64,000 bases of DNA. Source: Talinum fruticosum (Eukaryota > Streptophyta > Magnoliopsida > Caryophyllales > Talinaceae). The DNA lies in NCBI GenBank assembly GCA_021018815.1, contig JAITYX010000062.1, positions 2,819,501 to 2,883,500 on the forward strand, given 5' to 3'. The translations under genes and the position numbers were made by a program. Shown here piece after piece: positions 34,310-45,175 of this stretch. How positions within the stretch are numbered: position 1 is the stretch's first letter; each line of letters opens with the position of its first letter. Under the pieces are notes generated by a model. The model saw nothing but the letters and a program-made list of their open reading frames with translations, was not told the DNA's origin and did not search any database.

Positions 34310-34760
34310 GGGAGGCATCAAAGACAAACGAGTGAAGAAAGCACAACCACTAATTGTCCACGTCAAGGTGAGGTTCTCTTATTTATTAGAATCTACTTTA
34401 ATTGTTTTTCATTTCATATTACTTCCTAACTACATAAAGTACTAATTAATTCTTTATGTGTTGGGAAATTATTTTTATTATTGTAGTGCTAGATACAACC
34501 GGGGAACGTGGAGTACGGCTTCTACATTCTCCAAGTAAATGAAAGAGATTGTGACTGAACTCGATTTAAATGCTAGTCCCAAAGAGGTATACTTGCACTT
34601 GTAATTGATTATATTCTTTTTGCAACTTGATTAACACTCTTGCACTACTTGACCTAATTAATATGTCTTTTACAGCATTGGTTACAACATTTCGCGAGAA
34701 AGAAGCCACCCACTCCCTATACATATGAAGTACTCAACGAGTTAAAATAAGGTTCGGCAC
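34310..34760 (+). pseudogene. C-terminal Ulp1 part of the split CACTA gene
   Basis: Continues the gene interrupted at 23275. GIKDKRVKKAQPLIVHVK runs up to AAG|GTGAGG at about 34369. After an intron ending attgtag near 34487 comes IQPGNVEYGFYIL, where Ulp1-family members have the catalytic cysteine in an 'ECG' triplet; here it is EYG (34511-34519). A stop precedes this block. A last piece (34675-34755) gives a short tail. Without the Cys and with stops this cannot be an active protease. Confidence 0.68.
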
Positions 34761-35370
34761 AGTTTGCATATAACTATATAAAGAAATAAGTATATATTTA
34801 CAGTATTCTTCATTATTTAATTGGTCAAGTTAGTGATTTTAGTAGTCATACAGTTATATGTATATATATTGTACTTATATATTTTTATACTGACTTGTAC
34901 TATATATATACAAAATGTGATGAGTATGTTGTTTTGTATATATTATGGTGAAGAGTGTATTAGATGTAGTTTGTATGTAATTTTTGTATTGTACAAAGGG
35001 CTGGTAAACATGAGAAAAATTATTTTAAAAAAATTAGACTTATTACTACAGTTCTTAATGCAAAACCGTAGTAAAAGGCTTATCTAGGATGACGGTTCTT
35101 TGAACCGTCGCCATAGGTGTTCTATAATATTATTTTCAACTACAAAGGATGGCCTATGACGACGGTTCAGAAGAAGAAACTGTCGTCACAGATAAGCCTT
35201 TTACTACGATTCCTCCATCTAAATCGTCATCGTACAGGGACCTATGATTACGGTTTAAAAACCATAGTGAAAGGTGGTACATACAACGATGCCCACATAC
35301 ACGATACCTGTTAACCGTCGTTAAATGTCATTTTTAACCGTAATTAGAAGTGGTTTCTATAGTAGTGGGA

Positions 35371-35580
35371 AGATCTATCAAAAAAAAATAGTAAGATTGA
35401 GGTGGGAGCTTACAAGAGTGGTGTAATCACTCTATACACCACTATCCTGCTACCATTAATTACATGGGCATATGAAACATGACAAGTCTATTTGTAAATA
35501 GAGGGAGGAGAAACTCCAGAAAAATTGAGTTCAGAGATAAAAGCTATATTTCACGACAGTGAGATCGTAATTAGTGTTTC
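35371..35580. other. Right flank of the CACTA element
   Basis: Unremarkable AT-rich sequence. Contains 'gtggtgtaatcactctatacaccac', a short imperfect inverted repeat. No gene. Confidence 0.4.
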
Positions 35581-35810
35581 TTAACCAAAATAATAATTAT
35601 CTTTACATATGCACGCATACGTAAAGGTATTTAAATCTAGGCTTGTTAATTTGAATCATTTAAACTCGGCAAGCTCACAAGCCAAAACACATTTCTTAAC
35701 CAAAATAATTATCTTTTACATATACATGCACACGTAAAGGTATTTAAATCTTGGCTTGTTAATTTGAATCATTTAGACTCAGCAAGCTCACAAGCCAAAA
35801 CTCCTAAGGC
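35581..35810. repeat. Tandem duplication, about 115 bp x 2
   Basis: Copies begin ttaaccaaaataat at 35581 and 35696 and share 'gtaaaggtatttaaatc' and 'gcaagctcacaagccaaaac'. Immediately downstream (35811-35930) is the AGCTCGG-rich vocabulary of the hAT-like repeat at 36640. Confidence 0.88.
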
Positions 35811-35930
35811 TTGAGCTCGACTTAGCTCAGCTTGTGCCCCGTGATGAGCTAGGCTCAGCAAGCCAAATAGTGAACCAGCTTGAGACAGCATGCAAGCCAG
35901 CTTGGCTCAACTACCTGCCTAGATACAGCA

Positions 35931-36613
35931 CCAGCAACTAAAAAGGTCCATGATAGCTCCAGATCCTTGAGGAAGCTATTTTGTTCTAAGTAATGACTCA
36001 GCTTACTAAAGAACTAAACAAGGCTTGCAGATTCAAATATAGAGAGTTGGTTGAGGAAAAGGTGTGTCTCTGTTAGTTGAAGGGTGTACTTGATGTTTGA
36101 AAAAGTCTATTCACGCAAGAATAATTATAAGGTTCCTTATTGTTAAATTATCAAACTCTTAGATTATCGTTGGAGGATAAACATATCATGAGCCTTTATT
36201 ATTAGTTTGAATTTTTTGGTGAATTGATTTTGAACATAAATTTCGTTTTTTAGCGAAAAGTTTCAGGTTCAAATCTCACAATTTCCATAGTGATTATTAT
36301 GTTTGGTAATAACAAAAGTCTTTGTTACATTCACGCTTTAAGTTCAAAAACATTTGCAAGAAAGAAAGTGTTATAGAATAAAGAGATTCTCAGCCCTTCA
36401 ACCATCTGTTGAATCTTTTGGGCAAGTTGATTCTCAAAAAATATGATTTAATACATACATAAGAGATCTAATTAATGGATAATATTCGTTATGATTATAC
36501 GCTCTAAGTTTTGCCACCAAAAGGGTGGTGTAGTTCCACATAAAGAAGGCGAGTTCAAATCTCACTATAGAAATGGTGAGTTTTTCCTTTTTCTTTACTC
36601 CTTCTCCTCTTCA
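35931..36613. other. Intergenic, with a possible SINE-like piece
   Basis: No gene. At 36516-36590 'gggtggtgtagttccac' followed by 'gagttcaaatctcac' resembles a tRNA-derived A box and B box (GTTCAAATC). A second B-box-like word, 'caggttcaaatctcac', lies near 36265-36280. No poly(A) tail or duplication was found to confirm a SINE. Confidence 0.3.
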
Positions 36614-36843
36614 TACCTTCCCTTATTAGGGTGACAACTAGGGCTACAAATGAATTGAGTCAAGCTCTATCATAGTTTTGCTCGGCTCAAGGCTCGGCTC
36701 GAAGCTCATCGAAGTCTTTGAAGTTTAATACCTTCCCTTATTAGGGTGACAACTAGGGTTATAAATGAATTGAGTCAAGCTCTATCATAGTTTTGCTCGG
36801 CTTAGGTTCGGCTCGAAGCTCATCGAGCCTTTAAAGTTTAAGT
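36614..36843. repeat. Tandem duplication, 115 bp x 2, covering a transposon edge
   Basis: Copies start taccttcccttattaggg at 36614 and 36729. Each includes 12 bases of flank, the 8-bp word TGACAACT and the first 75-90 bases of the adjoining hAT-like element. The duplication therefore happened after insertion. Confidence 0.88.
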
Positions 36844-37213
36844 TCTGGCTCAGCTCAGATCACTCAAGTTTGGGGCTTAGACTCGGCTCGGCTCATTTTT
36901 TTATTTATTTAAAGAGTTTCTAAATTTAGTGTTATAATTAAAGTTAAATTCTATATTTTTGTATTAGATACAAAAAATAAGGGTTTGAATGAAATTTTGA
37001 TGATTTTAATAGTAATTTCATACTTTCCACACAAGTATTTTTAAAAAAAAAAAAAATGAATCACTTAGCCTAAATCGAGCTAAACTGAGCTGAGCGAAGC
37101 CTTACCTTACTAAACTCTGACTCAACTCGATATGCCTTTGAGCCAACTTAAGCTCAGTTTAACTCAAGCCCAAGCCGAGTTTTAGCCTGGGCCGACTCGA
37201 GTCCGTTACATAG
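36640..37213. mobile_element. hAT-like non-autonomous element, TSD TGACAACT
   Basis: Left end AGGGCTACAAATGAATTGAG. The right end read inward, CTATGTAACGGACTCGAGTC, is a loose inverted match. The 8-bp word TGACAACT occurs directly before the element (36632-36639, and again at 36747-36754 in the duplicated copy) and directly after it (37214-37221). The arms are full of AGCTCGGCTC-type words in both orientations; the middle is AT-rich. No transposase. Confidence 0.68.
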
Positions 37214-37221
37214 TGACAACT

Positions 37222-37888
37222 TATGAGATATGGGTCCCTACCCATCCAAAAAAACATAAAAAGCTGAAATTGTGGAACTTATTTTGAACTTATTGTAAAA
37301 TAAATAAGATCAAAAGAACAAGACATGCGTTTTACAAAAAGTTTAGACTAAAGTCAAATAAAATAAATTGGAAAGAACACTACCTTATTTTAAACTTGCT
37401 ATAAATTCGTGTCTATTTTAAACCTACACTTATTTAAAACTTATTTATTGAAATTATCAGCTGAACTTGTCTTGATCTTATTTTTAAAAATTTTTCTAAA
37501 CCAAATTTATCTAAACTTATTGCACAAAAAACAAGATAAAAAAACGTGACCTAAGTTATCTTAAATAATACTTAAGTCACTACAAGACACAATTTTGTGT
37601 CCTGCTATACAATCATCTTTGTCACTATCCTATTAATTCATCAGGTGATGATATATGTCTTGTTATAAAATACTTTTTAGTCTAAATTAATAATTTATAT
37701 GTTTCAAAATCACTAATTTCCTGTAGCTACAAATAATTATCAGTTATGAAGTTAGAATACTTGTCGACTACACTAACGAGTACAACAGATTCCCTAATTT
37801 TATTAACTATATTAGTAAAACCATATTGTGTGCATAATAACTTAAGTGATTTTACAAAAATTTATAAGTAGTAATACTCTTCTACTAT
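37222..37888. other. AT-rich intergenic stretch
   Basis: No gene or repeat recognised on either strand. Confidence 0.5.
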
Positions 37889-37896
37889 GATATTAT

Positions 37897-39681
37897 TAGG
37901 GCTGGCCAATGGGTAGGGTACCCATTGGGCCAGCAGGGCTGGGCCAAAAGAAAGGGTCAAAGCCCAAGTTTAGTAATAAAAGGGTCGGGCTGATTTAGGG
38001 TCATGTGAAGATGGGCCATTAAAGGGTCGCCCGCGGCCATTAATGGGTCAAAGTAAAAGGATCATCTCATAATATTCACAAATTCCATTATTAATTCTAA
38101 TTTTAAAAATAATTTTTTCAATCTACTTTCTCTTTCCATTCTTTTTTTTTTTTAAAAAATAATTTTATTACTTTTGATAACTTATTTATTTGTAGATAAA
38201 TTAAAAATCAATTTACATGTATTTTTAATTTGTATAGTAAATGTTATGAGAAATTAAAGCTCTGTATTCATTCATTGATTGGGTTTGCTCAAAATCTCAG
38301 CACTGGCAACATGGGATTCTTTTTTTTATGATGTTCCAAAATATTTTACTTCAAAAAAAAAAAATGAAATTTGATTAAGGATGATTTTTTTCTTTTTAAG
38401 ATTAATTATTCTACATTTTTTTCCATTGCTAGCAGTGAAAAAAGAGAACAGAACCTTCTATTTTTTGTATTTTTGGTTAACCAAGTGGGAATTTTTTTAC
38501 AGTGGAGAATAGAAAAAAATAAAGGGGTTTTTTTCTCTCAAAGAAATGACGCTAATTAGGGCAGGGGCAACGGGCCGGACCGGGTCGGGCTGGGCTGGCC
38601 ACTTACTTAACGGGTTGGGCAATACTTTTTAATAAATGGGTCGGGTCGAGTCATGGGTCAAATGACCGTGACCATCCAAGACCCACTCAATACATTCTTG
38701 TAGAGAATATGTGACGCTCGAATTAAAGGAAAGTCTAAACAAGAAACTTCGATTCATATATGCGACTTATTTATTAAATAACTTGAATTGAAGATTGATC
38801 ATAAATTTTATGTAGTGTTAGTTTGTCCAAAACTTGGTATGAAAAGTATGTATGTTGCATGTGTATTTTAATGGATTTTATTGAGCTAATATGTTACTTA
38901 GAATATTGAAATGAACTTTTCATAGACATCCCACAAGGACAAGATAGATAGAAGATAAGAAAATAGAGTTTGGGAGCCACTGCCACTCACCACGGGTGTC
39001 CCCACAGGCTGTGGGGTAGGCTGTGGTGGCCAGCAGCAATTTATTTAACCCAAAATACCCACCGCGGGTGCTCCCACAGGCCGTGGGGTAGGCCGTGGTG
39101 GCCACCAGAAGTCCTCACTAACCATGGGAAGGCCCTTGATGACCTCTAGAGCCAACCATTGACCTCCACGGGCTGTGGGAAGGTCTGTGGAGCTCCAAAG
39201 CAATTTTGGACCCGCACAACCTCTGGGCTTTGTCCCGTGATACTTGTAAATCTTGTATGTTGTGTCGAGAAACGAGTCTAAGACCTTAAAGTATGGCTTT
39301 GGGTCCCGTGAAATAGTTTTTACTGAGAAACAAGAGTTTAATATCATGTACAGTTGCAAATTACGACATGCTTTTTCCAGGCGATTACCAATTTGTATTA
39401 GCTATGTCTTTAATGGAATTTGCCATGGGTTGAAAATTAGGAACTCTGTTGTCTTACAAGTTGTTTCAAGTACGGATGTTCTGCTACTTGTTTTATGCTA
39501 CCAAACCAAGCACTAATGTCAATTCATGTTTAGCTCTGGCCCATGGGCCGGTCATGGGCGGGTCAGGGTCAGCTGGCCCATGACCCGGCCCAGCCCACTT
39601 ATTTTTCTCTGGCCCGGCCCAACCCGTTATAGTAATGGGCCGGCCCTGACCCGCCCTAACCCGCCCCATTGCCCAGCCCTA
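37897..39681. mobile_element. Non-autonomous hAT element, TSD GATATTAT
   Basis: Left end TAGGGCTGGCCAATGGG and right end read inward TAGGGCTGGGCAATGGG differ at one base. Both are flanked by the perfect 8-bp duplication GATATTAT (37889-37896 and 39682-39689), the hAT size. GGGCCGG/GGGTCGG words fill both arms. A third TIR-like block, tagggcaggggcaacgggcc, lies at 38557. The interior is AT-rich, with a GC-rich palindromic tandem repeat and no transposase. It is 1785 bases long. Confidence 0.92.
38988..39131. repeat. Tandem duplication, about 72 bp x 2, with palindromes
   Basis: Each copy has cccacagg(c)(t/c)gtggggtagg and then (c)tgtggtggcc. The core CCACAGGCTGTGG is close to a perfect palindrome, and a third related one (ccacgggctgtgg) follows at about 39157. 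Lies within the hAT element, probably as captured sequence. Confidence 0.7.
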
Positions 39682-39689
39682 GATATTAT

Positions 39690-40016
39690 ATATATTTTTT
39701 CAATTATATACATGATAATATAATTCTAAACCAAAAGAAGAAACTTAAAAATTATCTTCTAAAACATAAGTCGCATTTGACAAATGACTTTTTAATGACT
39801 TTTCGAGGAATATTTAACTTTTTGACTCAGACAAAAAGCTATTTATCTTATTTAATGAGTTTTCTTTTCATGATAACTCATTCGATCAAAATAAAAGAAA
39901 ACATTTTACTTCCAAAAGTCATTTCCAAAAAAAAAAAAAAACTAATTTCGATAGTTTTTTGTGAGTTTTTGGCCTTTTATCCCAATTTTTTTGGAAATAA
40001 TTGATTTTACCAAACA
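39690..40016. other. AT-rich intergenic stretch
   Basis: Includes A14 at about 39927-39940. No gene. Confidence 0.5.
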
Positions 40017-40368
40017 TTTTATGTAACACCCCAAAACACCCCTGGGAGTATTAAATCGCCAGAGTTCCTTAACGAAACTCCCAAGGCTCTTTCTGGTGTT
40101 GGTTTGGCTGTCTAAGCTCAACTTAAAGATAACAACGATGGTTTCCCAAAAGGATATGAGATTTCCTAAAAATTTCGGCAGAGTTCTGTTTGTAATATGG
40201 ACTAACCCATAGGCTTAAAGTCGTACAATCCTGCAAGAAAAGCATCACATAACTCAACGAGCCACCCGCTCTGAGTATACAACTCAACGGCCACACGCCA
40301 GAGTCCAACCAATCAAGCGATAAAACTTACAACAATCTAAAAGGGTTTACTATACATATGGTACAAAC

Positions 40369-41947
40369 TGAAAGTTTGCTCGGGAGAGTCTGAGTCACCC
40401 TAGAAAGGAGGTGAATAGGGTGATAGAAAATTCTTTCTGGAATCAAACTCTTTTGTGCAGAATAGAGACGGAGACAGATTCTAAGTCTATCAACAAGGTC
40501 AGAAAAGATTGGACTCAGAAGGCAATCAATTAAAAAGAACAAGAGCAGTAAAGCTGTCTGAGTCTAGAATGAACTCAAAATGATAACACTTAGAATTTAC
40601 ATGGAAACCCTCCTGGGGCAGAAAACCACGGACCGTGTCAATCCAGACACGAAGTCAAATTCACTATTTTGAGTCCACAAAATACCGTGAACTGACTGAA
40701 CCCGAGTTGCTCCCTTAGACAACTCTATACAAGTTTTCCTAGACTCAGAAATTCTCTTATCTGATCTAGTACTTCCTAGCTGAGATAACCCTTACGGCTA
40801 GGTACAACTAAGCTGAGTTAACCCTTACAGCTTAGTCAAGGGACCTTACAAAGAATGTAAGAAAGAGTTTGTAACTGAGTACAAGACCTTACAACTCAGA
40901 AATTAATGAATTACAGAATGGGAGTTGTAAGTTGAAGATTGAAAATAAATACAATAACTTTGAGCAAGTATGTGTATAAACAATATGTTTGGCAACCTTC
41001 AAGTCTTGTGAGATGGCTTCTATTTATAGATGACCAGGCAGAGTAGCCGTTATCTTCATCTGCTGACTGAGAGTCCTCTGTGACCGTTGATAGAAGCTTT
41101 CTGAGTCACTCAGAAAGTATCCGTTGTAATATGAACGTTGGACAACGGTTTAACTCTCTTGGAAGTCCCAAAACCATTAGCGGTGTCTTGAAAGATAAGG
41201 TAGAAACCACCGTTAAGCTTGGCGTTCTAGTTTTTCAGATTTGGAAACAGACAGCCACTGACACAATCTACTGCGACTGGAGCAGAGAAGGTGAAGAGCC
41301 ATGTCTGCTAGTGATTTGACGTTCTGAAGCCGGTTACTTTTGTAGTTTGAAAAAATTGTATCCTCGATTGGATAACCTACAAAAGTAAATCAATTTTGGT
41401 TCTCAAAGTATAAAATACTTTGGCCCAAGATTAGACACAGATAATAAAATAATTACGATAAATAAACCAACTGATTATCTGAGTCAGAAATGAAATAGAA
41501 TTTTCTGAGTCCAATATCCATGATACTCAGAATTCCATCTGACTTAGTCTAAGCGAAGAATCAAGTTCAATAAAGAATATCAGAGAGGATTAACTTGATA
41601 TAGACTAAGCATGAAACAAGCTAAGAATACTGACTATAACAAGATAGGACTTATCACCACAAATCAGATTCTGAGTGAGAAAAGACGAAATACTGGTATA
41701 TTCAATCTACGATTAATCTGAGTGAAGCTGGACTCAGAACAAAGAACCAGTTTTCTGAGTCGCTTACAGATAAGCAACAAATATAATAAGTAAGAGCTGT
41801 GTCACTTAGAGAATATACTATTTTACTCAAATAAGTTTCTGAGATACAGAGAATGCCTTGGAATCAAAACTCTATATGTATGAAATTCTTATACCTGATT
41901 CCTTTTTATATAACTCAGAAAAGTATTGAGCAGTGTCCGAGTCTTCA
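40369..41947 (-). repeat. Solo LTR of the Sirevirus-like Copia family, nested
   Basis: Read on the minus strand it starts TGAAGACTCGGAC at 41947 and ends gcaaactttca at 40369. Flanks are CAAAC (40364-40368) and CAAAT (41948-41952), a 4/5 match to a 5-bp duplication. No internal region is attached, so the full element was probably lost by recombination between its LTRs. It resembles the LTR at 102-1656 more than those at 23276 and 32706. Confidence 0.9.
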
Positions 41948-43654
41948 CAAATTACATGAACTAAATTACAAATACAATACTTAGAAACATAAGAAATGCA
42001 CATCCGCTATTCAAATCGCGGAGCAAGTAGCAAACGGCAATCAACGGGGTCCAGAATAAGCTAAGCAGCACACACACTTCAGAATGCACCTGCAACACTA
42101 GGAGGGGGAAATTTGTGGGGGTGAGCAATAATCCACAGGCTCACCAAAGTCCTACACCCTTAAAATGAAAATTCTTTACACATAATACTCATAATAATGA
42201 AATCAGCGAAAGCATAATAATATAATACAAATCTATATACTTTTCAATGAAATCTCTTGAAATCAGTCACAACATTAAGCTCATAACACTTTAATCATTT
42301 GGAAGCACGATTTGCAATCATCTTAGGAATGGAATCACATTACACACAAGGTGGAATCATCTGCACTTTCTTTTGAATACTTTCTGAAAATTCTTTCGGG
42401 GCTTTCGACGATTGAACTAGCACCAGGCGATTCTCGGGGCGCTACCCTGACTCAGGTTCCCGGGACCTATCTCTAGTCAAATACTTGGAAGGCTCCGCTT
42501 TCCTCGTCAAGAAAGAATCAACCTCTCCGGTTGATGGGCATCCTGATACGCATATCAGGACCCCGTGGCCTGATATGCACGACCACCTCCTTCCTCTGGT
42601 CTAAACAATCTAGCCCATAATTCATTTCAATCGAAGTGATCACAATCACTTATCAAACTTGGTTTCTAACCAAGATCTCAATCAATTTCTCATCGTAGAA
42701 GGCATGACACACGTGTCACCCTTCTAAATTCACTTTCTCAAATCCGATTCATTTTCTCAAACAAGATTCACTTTCTTAAACAAGTTTCGCTTCTTTAAAA
42801 CACATTCACGTTTGAAAGGCAGCTCACAAGAAGTTGCATTCAAGAATCATTCCACGTAAAATACAAAACGCCTTTCAAAACTACTTTTGAGCATCACGTA
42901 AAGATATCACTTAACACGGATAATCACCATTCAATGCAAGCAATCATTCTCAACTCTTTCCAACTATACATTTCTCAATCCACCACTCTAGTACGATTAG
43001 TTTCCATTTTCTGAGCCACAATAACCACAAGCAGACATCACCTAATTCAGCGCCCCAACTTCTCACAACTCTCTGTCTTTGTTTAAATTCCTCATTCTAT
43101 GTCTCTACTCAGTGAACTCACTTCGTTTGCTTATGTCTCAACTTCTCAACTCCCTGTCTTTACTCCAATTCCTCAACTTAACCTTACCATTCCCTGTCTC
43201 AAATTCCCGTTGTATGTCTCTAACTCATTACTTAACTCTTGCTCGTCCGTCCTTAGTTATGTAACTCTTAATCACTTTTCATTATTCAATTTCCGTTAGC
43301 TTTGCTTATTTTCACGCTCAGATCAACCTCGAGGATTTATTTACTTTTCGAACTCAATTAATCTCACAATCACCCATTACTCACTTACTTGTACCAGTTA
43401 CGCATCACTCAATACGAATTCAGACTCCTCTTTATACTTCGATCCATCATTACCCAATATTCGTAATTAGCTCTCAATATCGCAAGTTCAAGAAATCTCT
43501 AAGGCTCAATCTGAAATATTAATTCATAACTTATACCCAAACCATAACGTGCTCATTCCCAACTGACTGAATTCTCGATACGACTCACTATACTCAAGCA
43601 GCCTAACTCTGTCTGAATTCCCGATTTTCAATTTAGGCCTAAACAACTACCAAT

Positions 43655-43846
43655 TCTCTTCAAGACTCCTAATTCCACTTTCATCAACTACTAAACTCGT
43701 TCAATATCATACATGTTCAACATTCACAATCATATTCAACAATCACGATATCTCCTCAAGACTCCTAATTCCACTTTCAGCAACTACTGAACTCGCTCAA
43801 TAGCATACATATTCCACATTCACGATTACATTTCACAATCACGATA
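43655..43846. repeat. Tandem duplication, 96 bp x 2
   Basis: Two adjacent copies sharing tcaagactcctaattccac (starting 43660 and 43756) and 'caacta.(c/t)gaactcg.tcaata'. Inside the large solo LTR. Confidence 0.85.
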
Positions 43847-44773
43847 AATTCAATTGGGTTTCGAAAGTACTAATAGTTTAGAGTATAGGACTACCCACCT
43901 CGATTCAGGGATTGACAGAGGTTTATGTTTAGGTTAGCTGGGTCGGTTTCTCCTTTTCTTCCTCTTCCCCTGCTACCAGCGCCCTTGTTCTGCCGCCTTC
44001 CTCTTTGCCTCTGGTCCTCTCGACTTAGTCTCCATTTGCCTCTGTTCAGGCCCCCGCACTCTCCATCTCTGCTTCGATTCATTTCTGGTCTGCTTCACTC
44101 CCCCTCTTCGCTCGTCGGTCCCGGCGTTCTCGCAGCTCAGGCGGCCACCGCCGTTCCTGGCTCTCGCGCTCGCACCCTCTCGCCGTGTTTTGCCCTCGTC
44201 CGACCTCTCTTCTCTCGCTTTCCTTTGTTCTGGCTCTGCTCCTTCTTCCTTCCCCCGTCAGCCGCCTGTCCGCGTTCGCCGCTCAGGTCGGTGGCCTCCG
44301 GCCGCTTCTTCGGCTTTCCCGCTCGCGCGACCTCCCTCTCTTGCTCTATCTCCATCTCCCTTGCTCGGTCTCACTCTCTCTCTCTCTCTCCCGTTGCTGC
44401 TTCTGTTCGCTTCCCCGCCCCTTTCTTTCTTTCGGTGGTTATCACCGAGTGCAGCCAACACCTGCTTCCCCCATACTAATCCCCTTCTCCTTTCTTTTTC
44501 TTTTTTTTTCATCCTCAATGTACTTAAACCCACATACGTAACATACGCGGTCTCCGATTAATACGTAGCTGGTCCGGGCGAAAACTCGAAAACCGAATTA
44601 AGACGCTTCACCAATAAGAGTTACGCGAACTAATAATAATTCGCTCAAATAAATTTACGAGTATCTAACCACGTATAACTTGGTCTCTCGACCTACTCTA
44701 TTTAACCAAGGCTAAATAATTAACTCTAGCTCGTAAGACCACCTAACCCCAAAATTACGGGTCTTACATTTTA

Positions 44774-45175
44774 TTTAGAAATATTTAATATAAACTGTTA
44801 CTTCTCTCAACTAACGAGATAAAATATAATTCAAATAACCAACAACCAACAATTAACAATTGATTGCTAAACAAGGTGATAATCCCTCTGTCTCACAATA
44901 TATATCGCTTTAACTAACCTTTTTTATTTAGCAATATTTATCACTTTTTGATTTTAATGACATATTAATGACTAGTTTATTTCTCTTCTTTTTTTCTATT
45001 AACTTTCTTCATTCTAATGTAATCTCGAAAAATTTTATTTTTAATAAAAATTTTATTATAAATTTTTATTTTATTAATATTCCTTCACAATTTAAAAATA
45101 ATAAATATTATAAAATAAAAAGAGTAATATTTTATTATCAATTTGCATTATCCATCACATGGGGTCAACGGTACT
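44774..45175. repeat. MITE-like AT-rich repeat (ATCCCTCTGTCTCAC start)
   Basis: At 44880 'taatccctctgtctcac' resembles the Stowaway/mariner-type start, followed by AT-rich text of the kind seen at 9410. A matching right end was not found. No gene. Confidence 0.35.

Larger units (their letters stand above)
19171..35367 (+). mobile_element. CACTA element (Ptta/Ulp1 type), split by a Copia insertion
   Basis: Left terminus CACTACTACACAAACCACTT. The right end read inward is CACTACTATAGAAACCACTT, so the termini match at 18 of the first 20 positions. Subterminal repeats of 'acgacggtt'/'aaccgtcgt' and 'tactacggtt' occupy 19195-19430 and 35035-35345. Flanking triplets are gta and gga, one mismatch. 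Removing the nested Copia and one copy of its duplication leaves about 5.2 kb. The gene is on the plus strand and degenerate. No TNP2-like gene was recognised, so mobility would have needed a partner. Confidence 0.85.
40022..44768 (-). mobile_element. Large solo LTR (Tekay/Del-like), interrupted, TSD TTTTA
   Basis: Begins TGTAACACCCC and ends GGGTCTTACA, so on the minus strand it starts TGTAAGACCCG, a common start of long Gypsy LTRs. A perfect TTTTA duplication flanks it (40017-40021 and 44769-44773). After removing the nested Copia LTR the unit is about 3.2 kb with no gag-pol. That fits one long solo LTR, though a non-coding LARD-type element is possible. The minus orientation is assumed from the TGTAAGACCCG start. 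The CT-rich block at 43925-44510 would be purine-rich transcript in that direction. The Gypsy lineage is inferred from the terminus and length only. Confidence 0.72.

Noticed and set aside
36516..36590. tRNA gene
   Set aside because: A-box- and B-box-like words are present but no cloverleaf can be drawn; at most a SINE remnant.
35581..36843. CRISPR-like or satellite array
   Set aside because: Only two copies per duplication without spacers; plant nuclear context.
43925..44561. Overlapping open frames of 118-184 codons on the plus strand
   Set aside because: CT-rich low-complexity translation (Leu/Ser/Pro/Arg), open in several frames at once, inside a solo LTR; no domain and no gene structure.
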